Below, piece after piece: positions 24,301 through 32,561 of a stretch of 64,000 bases of DNA (its first letter is position 1; every line of letters begins with the position of its first letter). The DNA is taken from NCBI RefSeq assembly GCF_913774235.1, contig NZ_CAJYDW010000002.1, positions 152,264 to 216,263 of the forward strand, written 5' to 3'. This stretch comes from an uncultured Pseudomonas sp. GTDB lineage: Bacteria; Pseudomonadota; Gammaproteobacteria; Pseudomonadales; Pseudomonadaceae. A program made the position numbers and the translations under genes. A model generated the notes under the pieces. It was not told the DNA's origin, did not search any database, and saw nothing but the letters and a program-made list of their open reading frames with translations.

Positions 24301-24738
24301 ATGGAACAAGTCGACGAGTTCGGCAGCTTCGGGAATGACAATTTCGACCCGGACAGCCTGGAGATGATCAGGAACGAGCGTGATCTCTACATCGAGGAGA
24401 TCGAGATCATGCGCGGAGTGATGGGGCGCCTTCGCCAGAACCTGCTGACCATCCTGGCCGAGCGCGACCAGCTATGGACCGAGGTCCGGATCATCCGGGG
24501 GTTCAAGCAGCTGAGCGTGCAGAAGTGGATGGCCGGTGGAGGTGATGGGGCCCCCGCGCCGGCGCTGGAAGAGATCGACGTGAAGTATCACGAGCTGCTG
24601 CTGGCGGTGGACATCTGCCAGAAGGAGAGCGAGCACCTTCGCCAGGAGTTGGCCACGGCCAGGGCGATGGCCGTCGACGAGAAGATGGATGCCGAACGGC
24701 TGCGCAGCCAGGTCAGTTGGCTGCAGGGAAAGCGGTAG
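24301..24738 (+). CDS. SOS-regulated coiled-coil prophage protein
   Basis: A 145-residue acidic protein, nearly all helix, with heptad-like patterns at about residues 20-60 and 95-140 and a Gly/Ala/Pro break in between. It contains no recognised catalytic motif. The LexA box directly upstream means it should be made after DNA damage, with prophage induction. The start at 24301 is chosen because the LexA box would lie inside the coding part of the longer frame. After it, 24739-24947 holds a long inverted repeat but no gene. Confidence 0.72.
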   Translation: MEQVDEFGSFGNDNFDPDSLEMIRNERDLYIEEIEIMRGVMGRLRQNLLTILAERDQLWTEVRIIRGFKQLSVQKWMAGGGDGAPAPALEEIDVKYHELLLAVDICQKESEHLRQELATARAMAVDEKMDAERLRSQVSWLQGKR

Positions 24739-24774
24739 AGGATTGAGTTTCGGCAGAACGCCGGAGGAGAGAGA

Positions 24775-24858
24775 AAAGCTGTCTAATTGAAACGCGGTAA
24801 ACCGCGCTAATACTGGGTCAAATTCGGCCAAATCGGCGAAACCAGATTAGACAGCTTT
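24775..24858. repeat. Long-loop 13-bp inverted repeat with nested palindrome
   Basis: AAAGCTGTCTAAT (24775-24787) and its exact reverse complement ATTAGACAGCTTT (24846-24858) flank 58 bases that contain a second palindrome, CGCGGT-AA-ACCGCG. It lies in the gene-free stretch between the SOS gene and the PIN gene. It may be a protein-binding site, a recombination site or a structured RNA. Confidence 0.6.
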
Positions 24859-24947
24859 CGTATCAAAGCCAGCATCAGAGCGGCATCCAGCGCCCAGACA
24901 CAACTACTGCTGCATCACCGGGGTATGCCGAATTCCTCCAAAGTCGA

Positions 24948-26048
24948 TCAAGTTTGCTCGGTTAAGCCGAGTAATTCAAAGACGCTTTCTGCTAGATCTG
25001 CATCCATAGCCGGCGCCCAGTTGTTGATCAGCTTTAGATAAAAGTCATAGACATCGTCATCTGTTATTATCCACCCGATCTGATTGTTGTTCAGCGCAGC
25101 TTGGCAAAGCCGACTGGCATCTTCAATCGTAAGTTGTGGTAGGAGATTCTTAAGCTTTGCCACCGCGGCATGTGTATACGAAAATGCCGGGCTCTCAGCT
25201 AACTGCGTGACAGCAGCATCGATATCTGCACGACCCACAGTAAGAACCGGTGGCAACGCAGGAGCTGGAGGAGCTGGAGGAACTGCAGGAGCTGCAGGAG
25301 CTGCAGGAGCTGGAGGGGCTGGAACTTCCGGGGTATCAACGGGATCGGCAGGTTGCAGTAAAAGGTTGTTGTAATAGCTGATGACGTCTTTTATTTTGCT
25401 AAATACAGATAATTGCTTTTGTCCTTTCTTTTCACTCCACTCATCCGTTAAGAAGGGGAGCGGTCGGGGGGTTTGGTCGGCGGACAGCTTGGATGTATAG
25501 TCTCCATCTTTGGAGACTATAAATAGATCTACGTTCGGCACTGCTGATAGTAAGGTTTCCCAGATGTACCTATCGCCTAGACCGTCTGGTTTCCCGGGCG
25601 GATCGCCTTTATATGTTCTCATGAGAGATTTGGCATATATTTCGTTATCATCCGGGTGATTTGTGGCTGTACCAAAAAGTCGATTTATCTTTATATCAAT
25701 GTCAAGTTCGTTGGTTAGCGCCAGTGATGTCGCAGTGCCAATGAGAAGTTTTCTACTGGTCTTGACGATATTTAGCGCTTCTATATATTTGTTCGCTACG
25801 TCAGTTCCCCGCATGTGTTGCGGTATATTAGTGGGTAAGTTTGCATTCTTGAACTCATCCATTGCCTTTTGGATTTTTGATTCTCTATTTCTTTTGAACT
25901 CGTTTTCTACTTGTTTTGGTAGATGTAAGACTATTCCGCCAGATGCGACTATGTCACTCAGTTCGTCAATTACTTCTGGCTTGTCGTCGGAGAAAGAGTA
26001 GAAGTTTAGGAATATATTGGTGTCAATAAAAACATGAAGCTTCGGCAT
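24948..26048 (-). CDS. PIN-domain (DUF4935-like) protein, candidate defence nuclease
   Basis: A 366-residue protein. Residues 1-190 form a PIN nuclease domain: VFIDTNIFLNF with Asp9, Glu48/Glu50 after LPKQV, Asp in GDRYIWE and Asp in VSKDGDY are the metal-binding acids. A linker of about 30 Pro and Ala residues follows (near 238-265, coded by 9-base repeats), then a helical C-terminal domain of about 95 residues. PIN nucleases usually cleave RNA. The gene is more AT-rich than the phage tail genes, has its own promoter, and sits next to attR, a common place for accessory defence genes. Defence function is inferred. Confidence 0.72.
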   Translation of the reverse strand: MPKLHVFIDTNIFLNFYSFSDDKPEVIDELSDIVASGGIVLHLPKQVENEFKRNRESKIQKAMDEFKNANLPTNIPQHMRGTDVANKYIEALNIVKTSRKLLIGTATSLALTNELDIDIKINRLFGTATNHPDDNEIYAKSLMRTYKGDPPGKPDGLGDRYIWETLLSAVPNVDLFIVSKDGDYTSKLSADQTPRPLPFLTDEWSEKKGQKQLSVFSKIKDVISYYNNLLLQPADPVDTPEVPAPPAPAAPAAPAVPPAPPAPALPPVLTVGRADIDAAVTQLAESPAFSYTHAAVAKLKNLLPQLTIEDASRLCQAALNNNQIGWIITDDDVYDFYLKLINNWAPAMDADLAESVFELLGLTEQT

Positions 26049-26096
26049 TTGATGTGGTCCTTCACTAGTTACGACTGCCTTGTTATGGCTGATCTG

Positions 26097-26126
26097 ATAC
26101 TAGACGTAGATCTCACTTCGTGACAA
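26097..26126 (-). promoter_or_regulatory. Promoter of the PIN-domain gene
   Basis: On the minus strand, TTGTCA (26126-26121) and TAGTAT (26102-26097) are separated by 18 bases. The predicted start is about 42 bases before the ATG, which has an AAGGA box. Confidence 0.5.
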
Positions 26127-26381
26127 GGCCCCTGATGAAAGACGGTCGCAGGTAAGGTTTTATCAGTAGCAAGCGCCGACCAGTTTGGTCTGGAGGAGGG
26201 CGGATTGGTCGCAGGATCCAGAGCCTCAACCATAGGACCTAAGCACGACTGAGCAGCGTAGATTTCCGTTCCGAAACTCGAAGCCGCTATCCAGTAGCCA
26301 TGCGGGTTGTGGCTGTGTAGTTTCGAAAAAGTATCGGAACTCGAATCGGGGTGTCGGCGGCGCCAAGACTGACTTTATGTA

Positions 26382-26442
26382 GCGGTCTTGAAAACCGCCG
26401 ACTCGCAAGGGTCCCAGAGTTCGAATCTCTGCGCTTCCGCCA
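26382..26442 (+). tRNA. 3' half of tRNA-Ser(UGA): prophage attR remnant
   Basis: The anticodon stem-loop GCGGT-CTTGAAA-ACCGC (anticodon TGA), a serine-type long variable arm (ACTC-GCAA-GGGT), the T arm CAGAG-TTCGAAT-CTCTG and the acceptor strand CGCTTCCG with CCA are all present. The matching 5' acceptor strand GGAAGCG and a D arm are absent upstream. This is the piece left at one end when a phage integrates into a tRNA gene and supplies a new 3' half at the other end. It sets the right prophage boundary. The rest of 26049-26846 outside this, its terminator and the downstream promoter shows no gene. Confidence 0.78.
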
Positions 26443-26448
26443 CCTTCG

Positions 26449-26473
26449 AAGCCCCGTTGGTACGGGGCTTTTT
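26449..26473 (+). terminator. Terminator behind tRNA-Ser remnant
   Basis: An 8-bp stem AAGCCCCG/CGGGGCTT with a TTGGTA loop followed by T residues. It is presumably the original terminator of the host tRNA gene. Confidence 0.82.
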
Positions 26474-26794
26474 GCTGTCTGAATGATGGTTTTTCAAGGC
26501 TTCCTTCCTCGCAAAAAGCTGCAGTTCCGAATCCATTTTGGAACAGTTCCACAGCGCTCTACTTCTTCGAGTTTCGCGAAATGCCTCTTTCGGTTGGTGC
26601 GGGCACCTTAGCCTGTGTCGCTAGCGATTTGTCTGCCTAACCACAAATTACTCGAAACCTACCGATGAGTGAAACGCGCTCTAGTGGACACTGTTCATCT
26701 CGGCTAAATCGGGGTTGGCGACAATCGCCCAATAGACGGCTTTTCCTTTCCCCTCGCCCGTCCCAGGGCATCGCGTTGCGGATCAGGAGGTCGC

Positions 26795-26827
26795 TATAAT
26801 CCGCCTAAAGCGTGATTGATATCACGC
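26795..26827 (+). promoter_or_regulatory. -10 box and CRP/Vfr-like palindrome of the GGDEF gene
   Basis: A perfect TATAAT lies at 26795-26800. Behind it GCGTGAT-TGAT-ATCACGC (26810-26827) is a perfect palindrome that contains GTGA-N6-TCAC, the core of CRP/Vfr sites. In this position, over the start of the transcript, a bound protein would repress. It could equally fold as a 5' RNA hairpin. Confidence 0.45.
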
Positions 26828-26846
26828 ATTTAGGAGTGTGGCCTGG

Positions 26847-28283
26847 ATGGTCGAAATGCGGAAGGAAAAGCAACAAGCGCTGGGGGGCTTCCTGCGAACG
26901 GGCAAGTGGCTACGCAGTTGGCTAACGCTGCTGTCTTTCGCGGGTTCCGTCTTCCTCGGCTGGATGCTACTGCAACGATTCGAAGACGATGCTCGGCGCG
27001 GCGAACAGGTCCGGACCCGGGAGGTGGCGACGACGTTCGCCGTCTCTGTGGAAAAGGTAGTGGAGCGTGCCCTGACGGCCACTCGGACCCTGGCCGTCAT
27101 GGTCTATCAGGGGCATGGCGAGGTCCCTGACTTCCCTGCACTCGCCCGGTTCGTGCTGCCGTTGTACAAGGGCGTCTACGCCTTGTCGTTGGCACCGAAC
27201 GGCTTCATTCGCCAGATCGAGCCACTGGATCGCAATCTGCTAGTGCGTGACCACGATCTGCTGGAGTTCCAGAATCGTGACGAGGTGCTGCGGGCCTACA
27301 AGGCCAACGATACGCGCATCCAGTTCATGGGGCCGTTCAAATTGATCCAGGGGCCCATCGGTGCCATCGGCATGCTGCCGGTGTTCCTGCCCGGCCCCCA
27401 GGGTAAGCCGCGTTTCTGGGGTTATACCGTGGTGACCTTGGTGCTTCCTGAGGCCCTGGAGGATGCCAACCTATCGGCTATGGCCGCCCAGGGGTATGCC
27501 TATCAATTGGTAGGTATCGATCCCGAGACCAACGAGCGACGGATATTGCTGCGCTCTGGCCCGGCCGTGGTCGACGGCACCTGTCGCGAGGTCAAAATCG
27601 AAGCCATGACCTGGACGCTATGCGTCTCGCCGCAAGCGTCCTGGCAGAGCCAAGCCCGGCACTATTTCGAATTCGGTCTCGTGCTGGTGGGCGGCGCGTC
27701 CCTCGCCTGGCTGGTGTACGGACTGATGGGGCGACGCGAGCGACGTGCCGAATTGTTGCGCCAGGCCTTGCTCGATCCCTTGACCGGGCTGGCCAATCGC
27801 CGCCTGTTGATGGATCGGCTGGCCCAGGCCCAGGAACGAACCAGGCGCGATGGCAAGAGATTAGCCGTGGCGTTACTGGATCTGGATGGCTTCAAAGGCG
27901 TCAACGACAACTTTGGCCATGCCCAGGGCGATAGGGTTCTGATCGTGACGGCTGAGCGCCTGCTCGGCCAGCTTCGCAGCTCGGATACCCTGGCTCGCCT
28001 GGGCGGCGACGAGTTCGTGCTGATCATGGAGAATCTGGCAGGGCACGAGGAAGGTAGGCAGGTTCTTGAGCGACTTCTGCAGGTGGTGCGCGAACCTCTA
28101 CAACTGGAAGGCGGTATTGGCCAGGTCTACGCCAGTATTGGCGTCGTGATCTGGGATCCCACCAAGGCCGGTGATAGCGAGGCGATTTTACGGCAGGCAG
28201 ATGCGGCCATGTACCAGGCGAAGAGGCTGGGCAAGAATCGTTATGTCCTTGCCGGCGATGTTTTTACCGCGCAGCAGCATTGA
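26847..28283 (+). CDS. Membrane diguanylate cyclase with CHASE-type sensor
   Basis: A 478-residue enzyme making cyclic di-GMP from two GTP. Residues about 24-42 are the first membrane helix, about 75-225 a periplasmic CHASE-like sensor, about 277-294 the second helix, and about 310-475 the GGDEF domain. The active-site GGDEF is intact at about residue 386, and the inhibitory RxxD site (RSSD) sits exactly five residues before it, so product feedback is expected. The start is set by a TAGGAG box 10 bases upstream. It is a single-gene unit and the first host gene after attR. Confidence 0.92.
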   Translation: MVEMRKEKQQALGGFLRTGKWLRSWLTLLSFAGSVFLGWMLLQRFEDDARRGEQVRTREVATTFAVSVEKVVERALTATRTLAVMVYQGHGEVPDFPALARFVLPLYKGVYALSLAPNGFIRQIEPLDRNLLVRDHDLLEFQNRDEVLRAYKANDTRIQFMGPFKLIQGPIGAIGMLPVFLPGPQGKPRFWGYTVVTLVLPEALEDANLSAMAAQGYAYQLVGIDPETNERRILLRSGPAVVDGTCREVKIEAMTWTLCVSPQASWQSQARHYFEFGLVLVGGASLAWLVYGLMGRRERRAELLRQALLDPLTGLANRRLLMDRLAQAQERTRRDGKRLAVALLDLDGFKGVNDNFGHAQGDRVLIVTAERLLGQLRSSDTLARLGGDEFVLIMENLAGHEEGRQVLERLLQVVREPLQLEGGIGQVYASIGVVIWDPTKAGDSEAILRQADAAMYQAKRLGKNRYVLAGDVFTAQQH

Positions 28284-28385
28284 TCCAGGCAGTGACCGGG
28301 ATAGCGCTTCGAAGCAGTGATGGAGCGCATATCATCACCGGTGCATGAAGGGTTCTCGCGGCGAGCGTCAGTGACCTACATCCGG

Positions 28386-28410
28386 GCCCTTCGCCAGGCT
28401 GGCGAAGGGC
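28386..28410. terminator. GC-rich hairpin after diguanylate cyclase
   Basis: An 11-bp perfect stem GCCCTTCGCCA/TGGCGAAGGGC with a 3-base loop and no T run, in the gap between convergent genes. It is either a terminator of the host type or a REP-like element. Confidence 0.5.
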
Positions 28411-28500
28411 GAATCAATCCAGGGCCGCCAAGGGCTAGCGCGTCGCTAGAGATAAGCCTTGCGCTCTGAGGCGTTCTGAGACCCGTCCTGGCCAGGAGGA

Positions 28501-28764
28501 CTACAGCGTCTTCTTGTATTCCTTATCCAGCTTCTTGTCCTCGCGATGTCTTTCCTTGTCGAGGTGGTTATCGGTACGGTCGGCTTCCTTCGCGGCGTGG
28601 GACGCGCCTTTGTCGACTTCCTTGGCGTCGTGCTTGAGGTCCTTGCGGACATCGCGGCCGTCCTGGCGCAGGCTCTTTTCGGCTGGGCTCTCCGCCAACG
28701 CATGGCCGGCGGCCAGAGCGCTCAGCAGGACCGTGATGACTGCAGCAGTGAAAGGTGACTTCAT
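28501..28764 (-). CDS. Secreted, highly charged small protein
   Basis: An 87-residue protein with a classical signal peptide (hydrophobic residues 5-20, cleavage likely after HALA). The mature 63 residues are almost all charged, with repeated D/E-K-x patterns (DKGASHAAKEADR, DKERHREDKKLDKEYKK) and no Cys, so probably extended or helical in the periplasm. Similar small Lys/Asp-rich periplasmic proteins occur in Pseudomonas, function unknown. A GGAG-type box precedes the ATG. Confidence 0.75.
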   Translation of the reverse strand: MKSPFTAAVITVLLSALAAGHALAESPAEKSLRQDGRDVRKDLKHDAKEVDKGASHAAKEADRTDNHLDKERHREDKKLDKEYKKTL

Positions 28765-28880
28765 CGGGCGTATCTCCTGAAAGGTCTGCTTTAGAACGGG
28801 TTTTAAGGTGGTTACTGCCTATCGGTAAAGCCTGGGACGTGCTTGGACGAAGCCGTCGCCAACAGGCGGTCAGCGGAGCC

Positions 28881-29963
28881 TCACTTGTCGGCACCGAAGT
28901 ACTGGGTACGCAGCTTGCCCGCGGTCTGGTCTTCTTCCAGGGACAGCAGGGCCACGGTCACGTCGTGGGTGAGGGGGCTGTTCAGCGGCAGGGCGAAGGC
29001 GTACTTGCGCGGCTCGAAGATCTTGCCGACCACCTGGATGGGCAGGGTCGGGTGCTGCTGGTCGAAGTACTCCAGCGTGGCGGCGTCGTCGACCACGGCG
29101 TCGATCTCCTGGGTGGTCAAGGCCGCCACTGCCTGGTCCAGGTCGGGGAAGGCGCGATAGTCGAGGCCGAGGCGGGCGATGTGGTCCTCGGAGAGGCTGC
29201 CGGCCTCGACACCGATGCGCTTGCCGGGCAGGTCGCCCAGGCCGGTGATGCGGCTGGTGATGCTGTTGACGGTCATGACGCTGGTGACGGTCGAGGTCAC
29301 GTAGGCCATCACGGCCACGCTGCAGGCCATCCAGAGGGCGGCGAGCACGGTGCCCAGGCTGCCGAAGAGATTCTTGTGCGAGGTCTTGCCGGTCGTGGTC
29401 ACTGCCATGACGTGGTAGAAGCTGATCGCCAGGCCTGGCCACCACTGGGGTGGAAATTCCTTGTCGAGCCGGCGCTCCACCAGGGTGAGCAACAGGGTGA
29501 TGAGCAGTAGTCCGGCGCCGAGCCAGGCGTAGCTCGTGAGATAGCCGAGTTTGTGCAGGTCGTGCAGCAGACTCAGCGGACCGATCTGGCGCTCCTCGTT
29601 GACCAGGATGCGCAGGCCGCCATTGAACCAGGGTTGGGTGAAGCTCAGTTGCTCGGCGCGTTCCGCGGTGACGAAGACGTTGGCAACGGCGATGTCGATG
29701 CGCCCGCCACGGGCGGCGCCCAGCAGTTCGGGAAGGGAGCCGGCGCGGACGAATTCGGTCTTGCGCCCGAGCTTGGCCCCGACCGCGTTCCACAGGTCCA
29801 CCGCCAGGCCGTTGTAGCCGTAGGGGCCGGTCATGACGAAGGGCGCGGTGACATAGACGCCGACTCGCAGCGGCGGGGTGGCGACCGGCTCCGCGGCACG
29901 GACCGAGTCCAGGACGAGCAGCAGTCCGAGCAACCCCAGCCAGGGGGTTCGACGGGAAAACAT
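28881..29963 (-). CDS. Ionotropic glutamate receptor-like ligand-gated channel
   Basis: About 360 residues. A signal peptide (residues 1-23) is followed by half of a SBP_bac_3 substrate-binding lobe (LRVGVYVTAPFVM...), then a two-helix pore module (about 137-160 and 208-230) with a pore loop containing AVTTTGKTSHKN, then the second lobe (GKRIGVEAGS onward). This split-lobe plus pore order is that of prokaryotic iGluRs such as GluR0. The filter is not the potassium TVGYG, so ion choice is open. The start is placed at ATG 29963; TTG or GTG codons up to 29990 are possible. Confidence 0.82.
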   Translation of the reverse strand: MFSRRTPWLGLLGLLLVLDSVRAAEPVATPPLRVGVYVTAPFVMTGPYGYNGLAVDLWNAVGAKLGRKTEFVRAGSLPELLGAARGGRIDIAVANVFVTAERAEQLSFTQPWFNGGLRILVNEERQIGPLSLLHDLHKLGYLTSYAWLGAGLLLITLLLTLVERRLDKEFPPQWWPGLAISFYHVMAVTTTGKTSHKNLFGSLGTVLAALWMACSVAVMAYVTSTVTSVMTVNSITSRITGLGDLPGKRIGVEAGSLSEDHIARLGLDYRAFPDLDQAVAALTTQEIDAVVDDAATLEYFDQQHPTLPIQVVGKIFEPRKYAFALPLNSPLTHDVTVALLSLEEDQTAGKLRTQYFGADK

Positions 29964-30209
29964 CCATTTAGCGAAGGTGAACACGGGCAATCCGCCTGGG
30001 GCCTGGTCGTGAGGAAGGGCTGCCGTTGTCGCCTGTGCCGCTGCTGGCGGAGAGGCGTAATGGCGCTATGCCTGGCTATCGGCTGGGTTTTACCAGGCTT
30101 GAGGTGCGCCTGAATCCTTCGCTGGAGGTCTTTGCGCGCGTCCTGGTCTTCCTGGAGCGAATGCCGCTTCGCCATCGGTGAGGCGGCAGCGTCGAGCTGC
30201 CGTAGCGGA

Positions 30210-31109
30210 TCAACCCATCTTCGTGCCGGCCCAGGCGGATGCGTCGTGGGGATGCAGGCTCTCCAGATGGCGGACGTGGATGTTCAGGTTGCGGTAGCTA
30301 TCGCGCAGGGCCAGCAGCAGGCGGCGGGCGGCGTCTTCGACGAACATCAGGTTGCTGCCGTTGAGGGCGGCGAACGCCTGTTCATCGGCGCGTTTGACGG
30401 CGGTTTGGACCGGAGTGCCCAAGGCGATTTCGCAGTGGTCGATCAGGGGCAGCAGGTCGAGGGTGGGCGCGGTCGATGGGAGGTCGATGCTGACCCGCGC
30501 CAGGCTACGCTGGCTGTGGGGAGTGGCCAGCGAGGCGTTCCGGCGCAGCCAACTGGCGACGGTCATGGGGCTCAATGCCTCTTCAGCGCCATGGTCGTCC
30601 AGGAAGGCCCGTTCGATCAGTTGGCGAGACAGCGACGCGGAGCAAGGGCAGGTGGACGAATAGGCGATTTCGACGCGGGCGCGGAGCTGGAAGACGCCGG
30701 CGATCAGGCTGGCGTCTAGGCGCACGGGATAGCGTTTCCAGCCGCTGAGTCCGGGCGTCACCAGGGCCGGGCGGCGGACCAGCAGAGCGAAGTCCAGGCG
30801 TAGGCGCGCCGCGCGGGAGTCGCAGCTACGGTGGCTGGTGATCATGTCGGCCAGTAGAGCGCGCAGGCGCTCGGGCGTGAGCGGTTCAACCAGGCGATCC
30901 AGCAACTGGTAAAGCCGGGACATGTGGATGCCCTTGGTCGTGGGCGAAGGCAGATCGACCTGGATGTCGGCGCTGGCCGGCCAGAGGCCGTTGGCCTCGC
31001 GGTCGGCGAGGCGGATGGGCAGGTCGATGCCCTGCATGCCGACCCAGTCGAGGGCGGCGGGTAGGGTGGTTGTCTCGCTGAGGGAGACGTCGGGCAGTAT
31101 GGCCTTCAT
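30210..31109 (-). CDS. folE2: GTP cyclohydrolase FolE2 (type IB)
   Basis: A 299-residue enzyme for the first step of folate/7-deazapurine synthesis, GTP to dihydroneopterin triphosphate. The conserved [12 protein letters not shown] segment carries the active-site Cys, and [12 protein letters not shown] is typical of the family. FolE2 can use metals other than zinc and replaces FolE1 when zinc is short. It lies 14 bases after zigA on the same strand, so both share the Zur-controlled promoter. Start ATG 31109 chosen; the longer frame overlaps zigA. Confidence 0.92.
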   Translation of the reverse strand: MKAILPDVSLSETTTLPAALDWVGMQGIDLPIRLADREANGLWPASADIQVDLPSPTTKGIHMSRLYQLLDRLVEPLTPERLRALLADMITSHRSCDSRAARLRLDFALLVRRPALVTPGLSGWKRYPVRLDASLIAGVFQLRARVEIAYSSTCPCSASLSRQLIERAFLDDHGAEEALSPMTVASWLRRNASLATPHSQRSLARVSIDLPSTAPTLDLLPLIDHCEIALGTPVQTAVKRADEQAFAALNGSNLMFVEDAARRLLLALRDSYRNLNIHVRHLESLHPHDASAWAGTKMG

Positions 31110-31123
31110 TGGCAGGGTTCGGC

Positions 31124-32353
31124 TCAGTGGGGGGCGGAGGCCTGGGGCCAGTCGCTGAAGGGATTGTGCAGCTTCACCCAGGCCTCGGGGCCGGCGGCGA
31201 GTTCGCGGTCGGTGAGCAGGCAGGCGTCCAGGCGCGCGCGCAGGGCGCCTTCGTTCATGTCCATGCCGATGAGCACCAGTTCCTGACGGGCGTCGCCGAC
31301 GCCTTCGTGCCATTTCTCCTTGATGATGGCGACGGTCTCTTCATCCTCTGGCCATTGTTCGGGCGGTACCGCGGCCCACCAGCGACCGGCCACGCCGTGA
31401 CGGGCGACGGCGCCGGCCTGGGACCAGGTGCCGGCATGGGCCGGATGGCTGGCCAGCCAGAAATAACCCTTGGAACGGACCACGCCAGGCCACTCCTCCG
31501 CGACCAGAGCGAAGAAGCGCTCGGGATGGAAGGGGCGGCGTGCCTGGTAGACGAAGCTGGTGATGCCGTATTCCTCGGTTTCCGGGGTGTGCTCACCGCG
31601 TAGCTCCTGCAACCAGCCGGGGGCCTTGGCGGCTTCGTCGAAATCGAACAGGCCGGTCTGCAGCACCCGCTCCAGGGGGACGGCGCCAAAGCTCGCCAGT
31701 TCCAGCCGGGCACGGGGATTGAGGCTGTGCAGGATGGCCAGCAGGCGATCACGGTCTTCGGAGCCGATCAGATCCAGCTTGTTCACCACGATGACATCGC
31801 AGAATTCGATCTGCTCGATCAGCAGGTCGACCACGGTGCGTTCGTCTTCCTCGCCGAGGGATTCGCCGCGTGACTGCAGGGAGTCGCTGGAGGCGTAGTC
31901 ACGCAGGAAGTTGAAGGCATCGACCACGGTGACCAGGGTATCGAGCTGGGCGACGTCGCCGAGGCAGCGGCCGTCTTCGCCGGCGAAGGTGAAGGTTTCG
32001 GCCACCGGCAGCGGCTCGGAGATGCCGGTGGATTCGATGACCAGTTGATCGAAGCGACCATCCCGGGCGAGGCGTTCCACTTCCAGCAGCAGGTCTTCAC
32101 GCAGGGTGCAGCAGATGCAGCCATTGCTCATCTCCACCAGCTTTTCCTCGGTGCGCGAAAGCTCGGCGCCACCGTCGCGGACCAGGGCGGCGTCGATGTT
32201 GACCTCGGACATGTCGTTGACGATGACCGCCACTCGGCGACCTTCGCGGTTGTTGAGGATGTGATTGAGCAGGGTGGTCTTGCCGGCGCCGAGAAAGCCG
32301 GAGAGCACGGTGACGGGGAGTTTCTTGCTGGGGAGGGCGGCTTGGGCGGTCAT
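31124..32353 (-). CDS. zigA: Zinc-related COG0523 GTPase (ZigA-like metallochaperone)
   Basis: About 409 residues. The G3E GTPase part shows Walker [11 protein letters not shown], the metal motif NGCICC, a Walker B region ending in ESTGISEP, and NKLD. A CobW C-terminal domain follows (about 290-400). Such proteins load scarce zinc into target enzymes. A Zur box lies 69-81 bases upstream of the ATG and folE2 follows in the operon, both signs of zinc-starvation control. A GTG start at 32362 is also possible; no clear ribosome site is seen for either. Confidence 0.9.
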   Translation of the reverse strand: MTAQAALPSKKLPVTVLSGFLGAGKTTLLNHILNNREGRRVAVIVNDMSEVNIDAALVRDGGAELSRTEEKLVEMSNGCICCTLREDLLLEVERLARDGRFDQLVIESTGISEPLPVAETFTFAGEDGRCLGDVAQLDTLVTVVDAFNFLRDYASSDSLQSRGESLGEEDERTVVDLLIEQIEFCDVIVVNKLDLIGSEDRDRLLAILHSLNPRARLELASFGAVPLERVLQTGLFDFDEAAKAPGWLQELRGEHTPETEEYGITSFVYQARRPFHPERFFALVAEEWPGVVRSKGYFWLASHPAHAGTWSQAGAVARHGVAGRWWAAVPPEQWPEDEETVAIIKEKWHEGVGDARQELVLIGMDMNEGALRARLDACLLTDRELAAGPEAWVKLHNPFSDWPQASAPH

Positions 32354-32421
32354 GGTTTTCACGATTGAGAATCGATGGAGGGGCGCATTCCCTTAGTAGG
32401 AATAAGGGAAATTTAAAACAC

Positions 32422-32434
32422 GTTATAACATAAC
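32422..32434 (-). promoter_or_regulatory. Zur box upstream of zigA-folE2
   Basis: GTTATAACATAAC within an A/T-rich flank matches the Zur operator core (GTTATANNATAAC type). Zinc-loaded Zur would repress zigA and folE2. Confidence 0.72.
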
Positions 32435-32561
32435 ATTTTCGAGGTGTAAGTACGCCGTCGCGGAGATAGCCCATGGCAACGGTAGGGCTACTGGTGTGCC
32501 ACTCTTTTCCTTGCGGCGACTCGGTTCGTCGAGCGCCTTCTCGGCAAGGCGCGACGATGGC

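Noticed and set aside
25255..25325. Short repeated units that could look like a CRISPR array
   Set aside because: The repeats are 9-base units without spacers and encode a Pro/Ala linker in frame.
26340..26442. A complete functional tRNA-Ser gene
   Set aside because: No GGAAGCG acceptor strand or D arm lies upstream at the required distance, so only the 3' half is present.
28514..28780. Plus-strand frames opposite the small exported protein
   Set aside because: The minus-strand frame has a signal peptide and ribosome site; the others are Ser/Arg-rich shadows.
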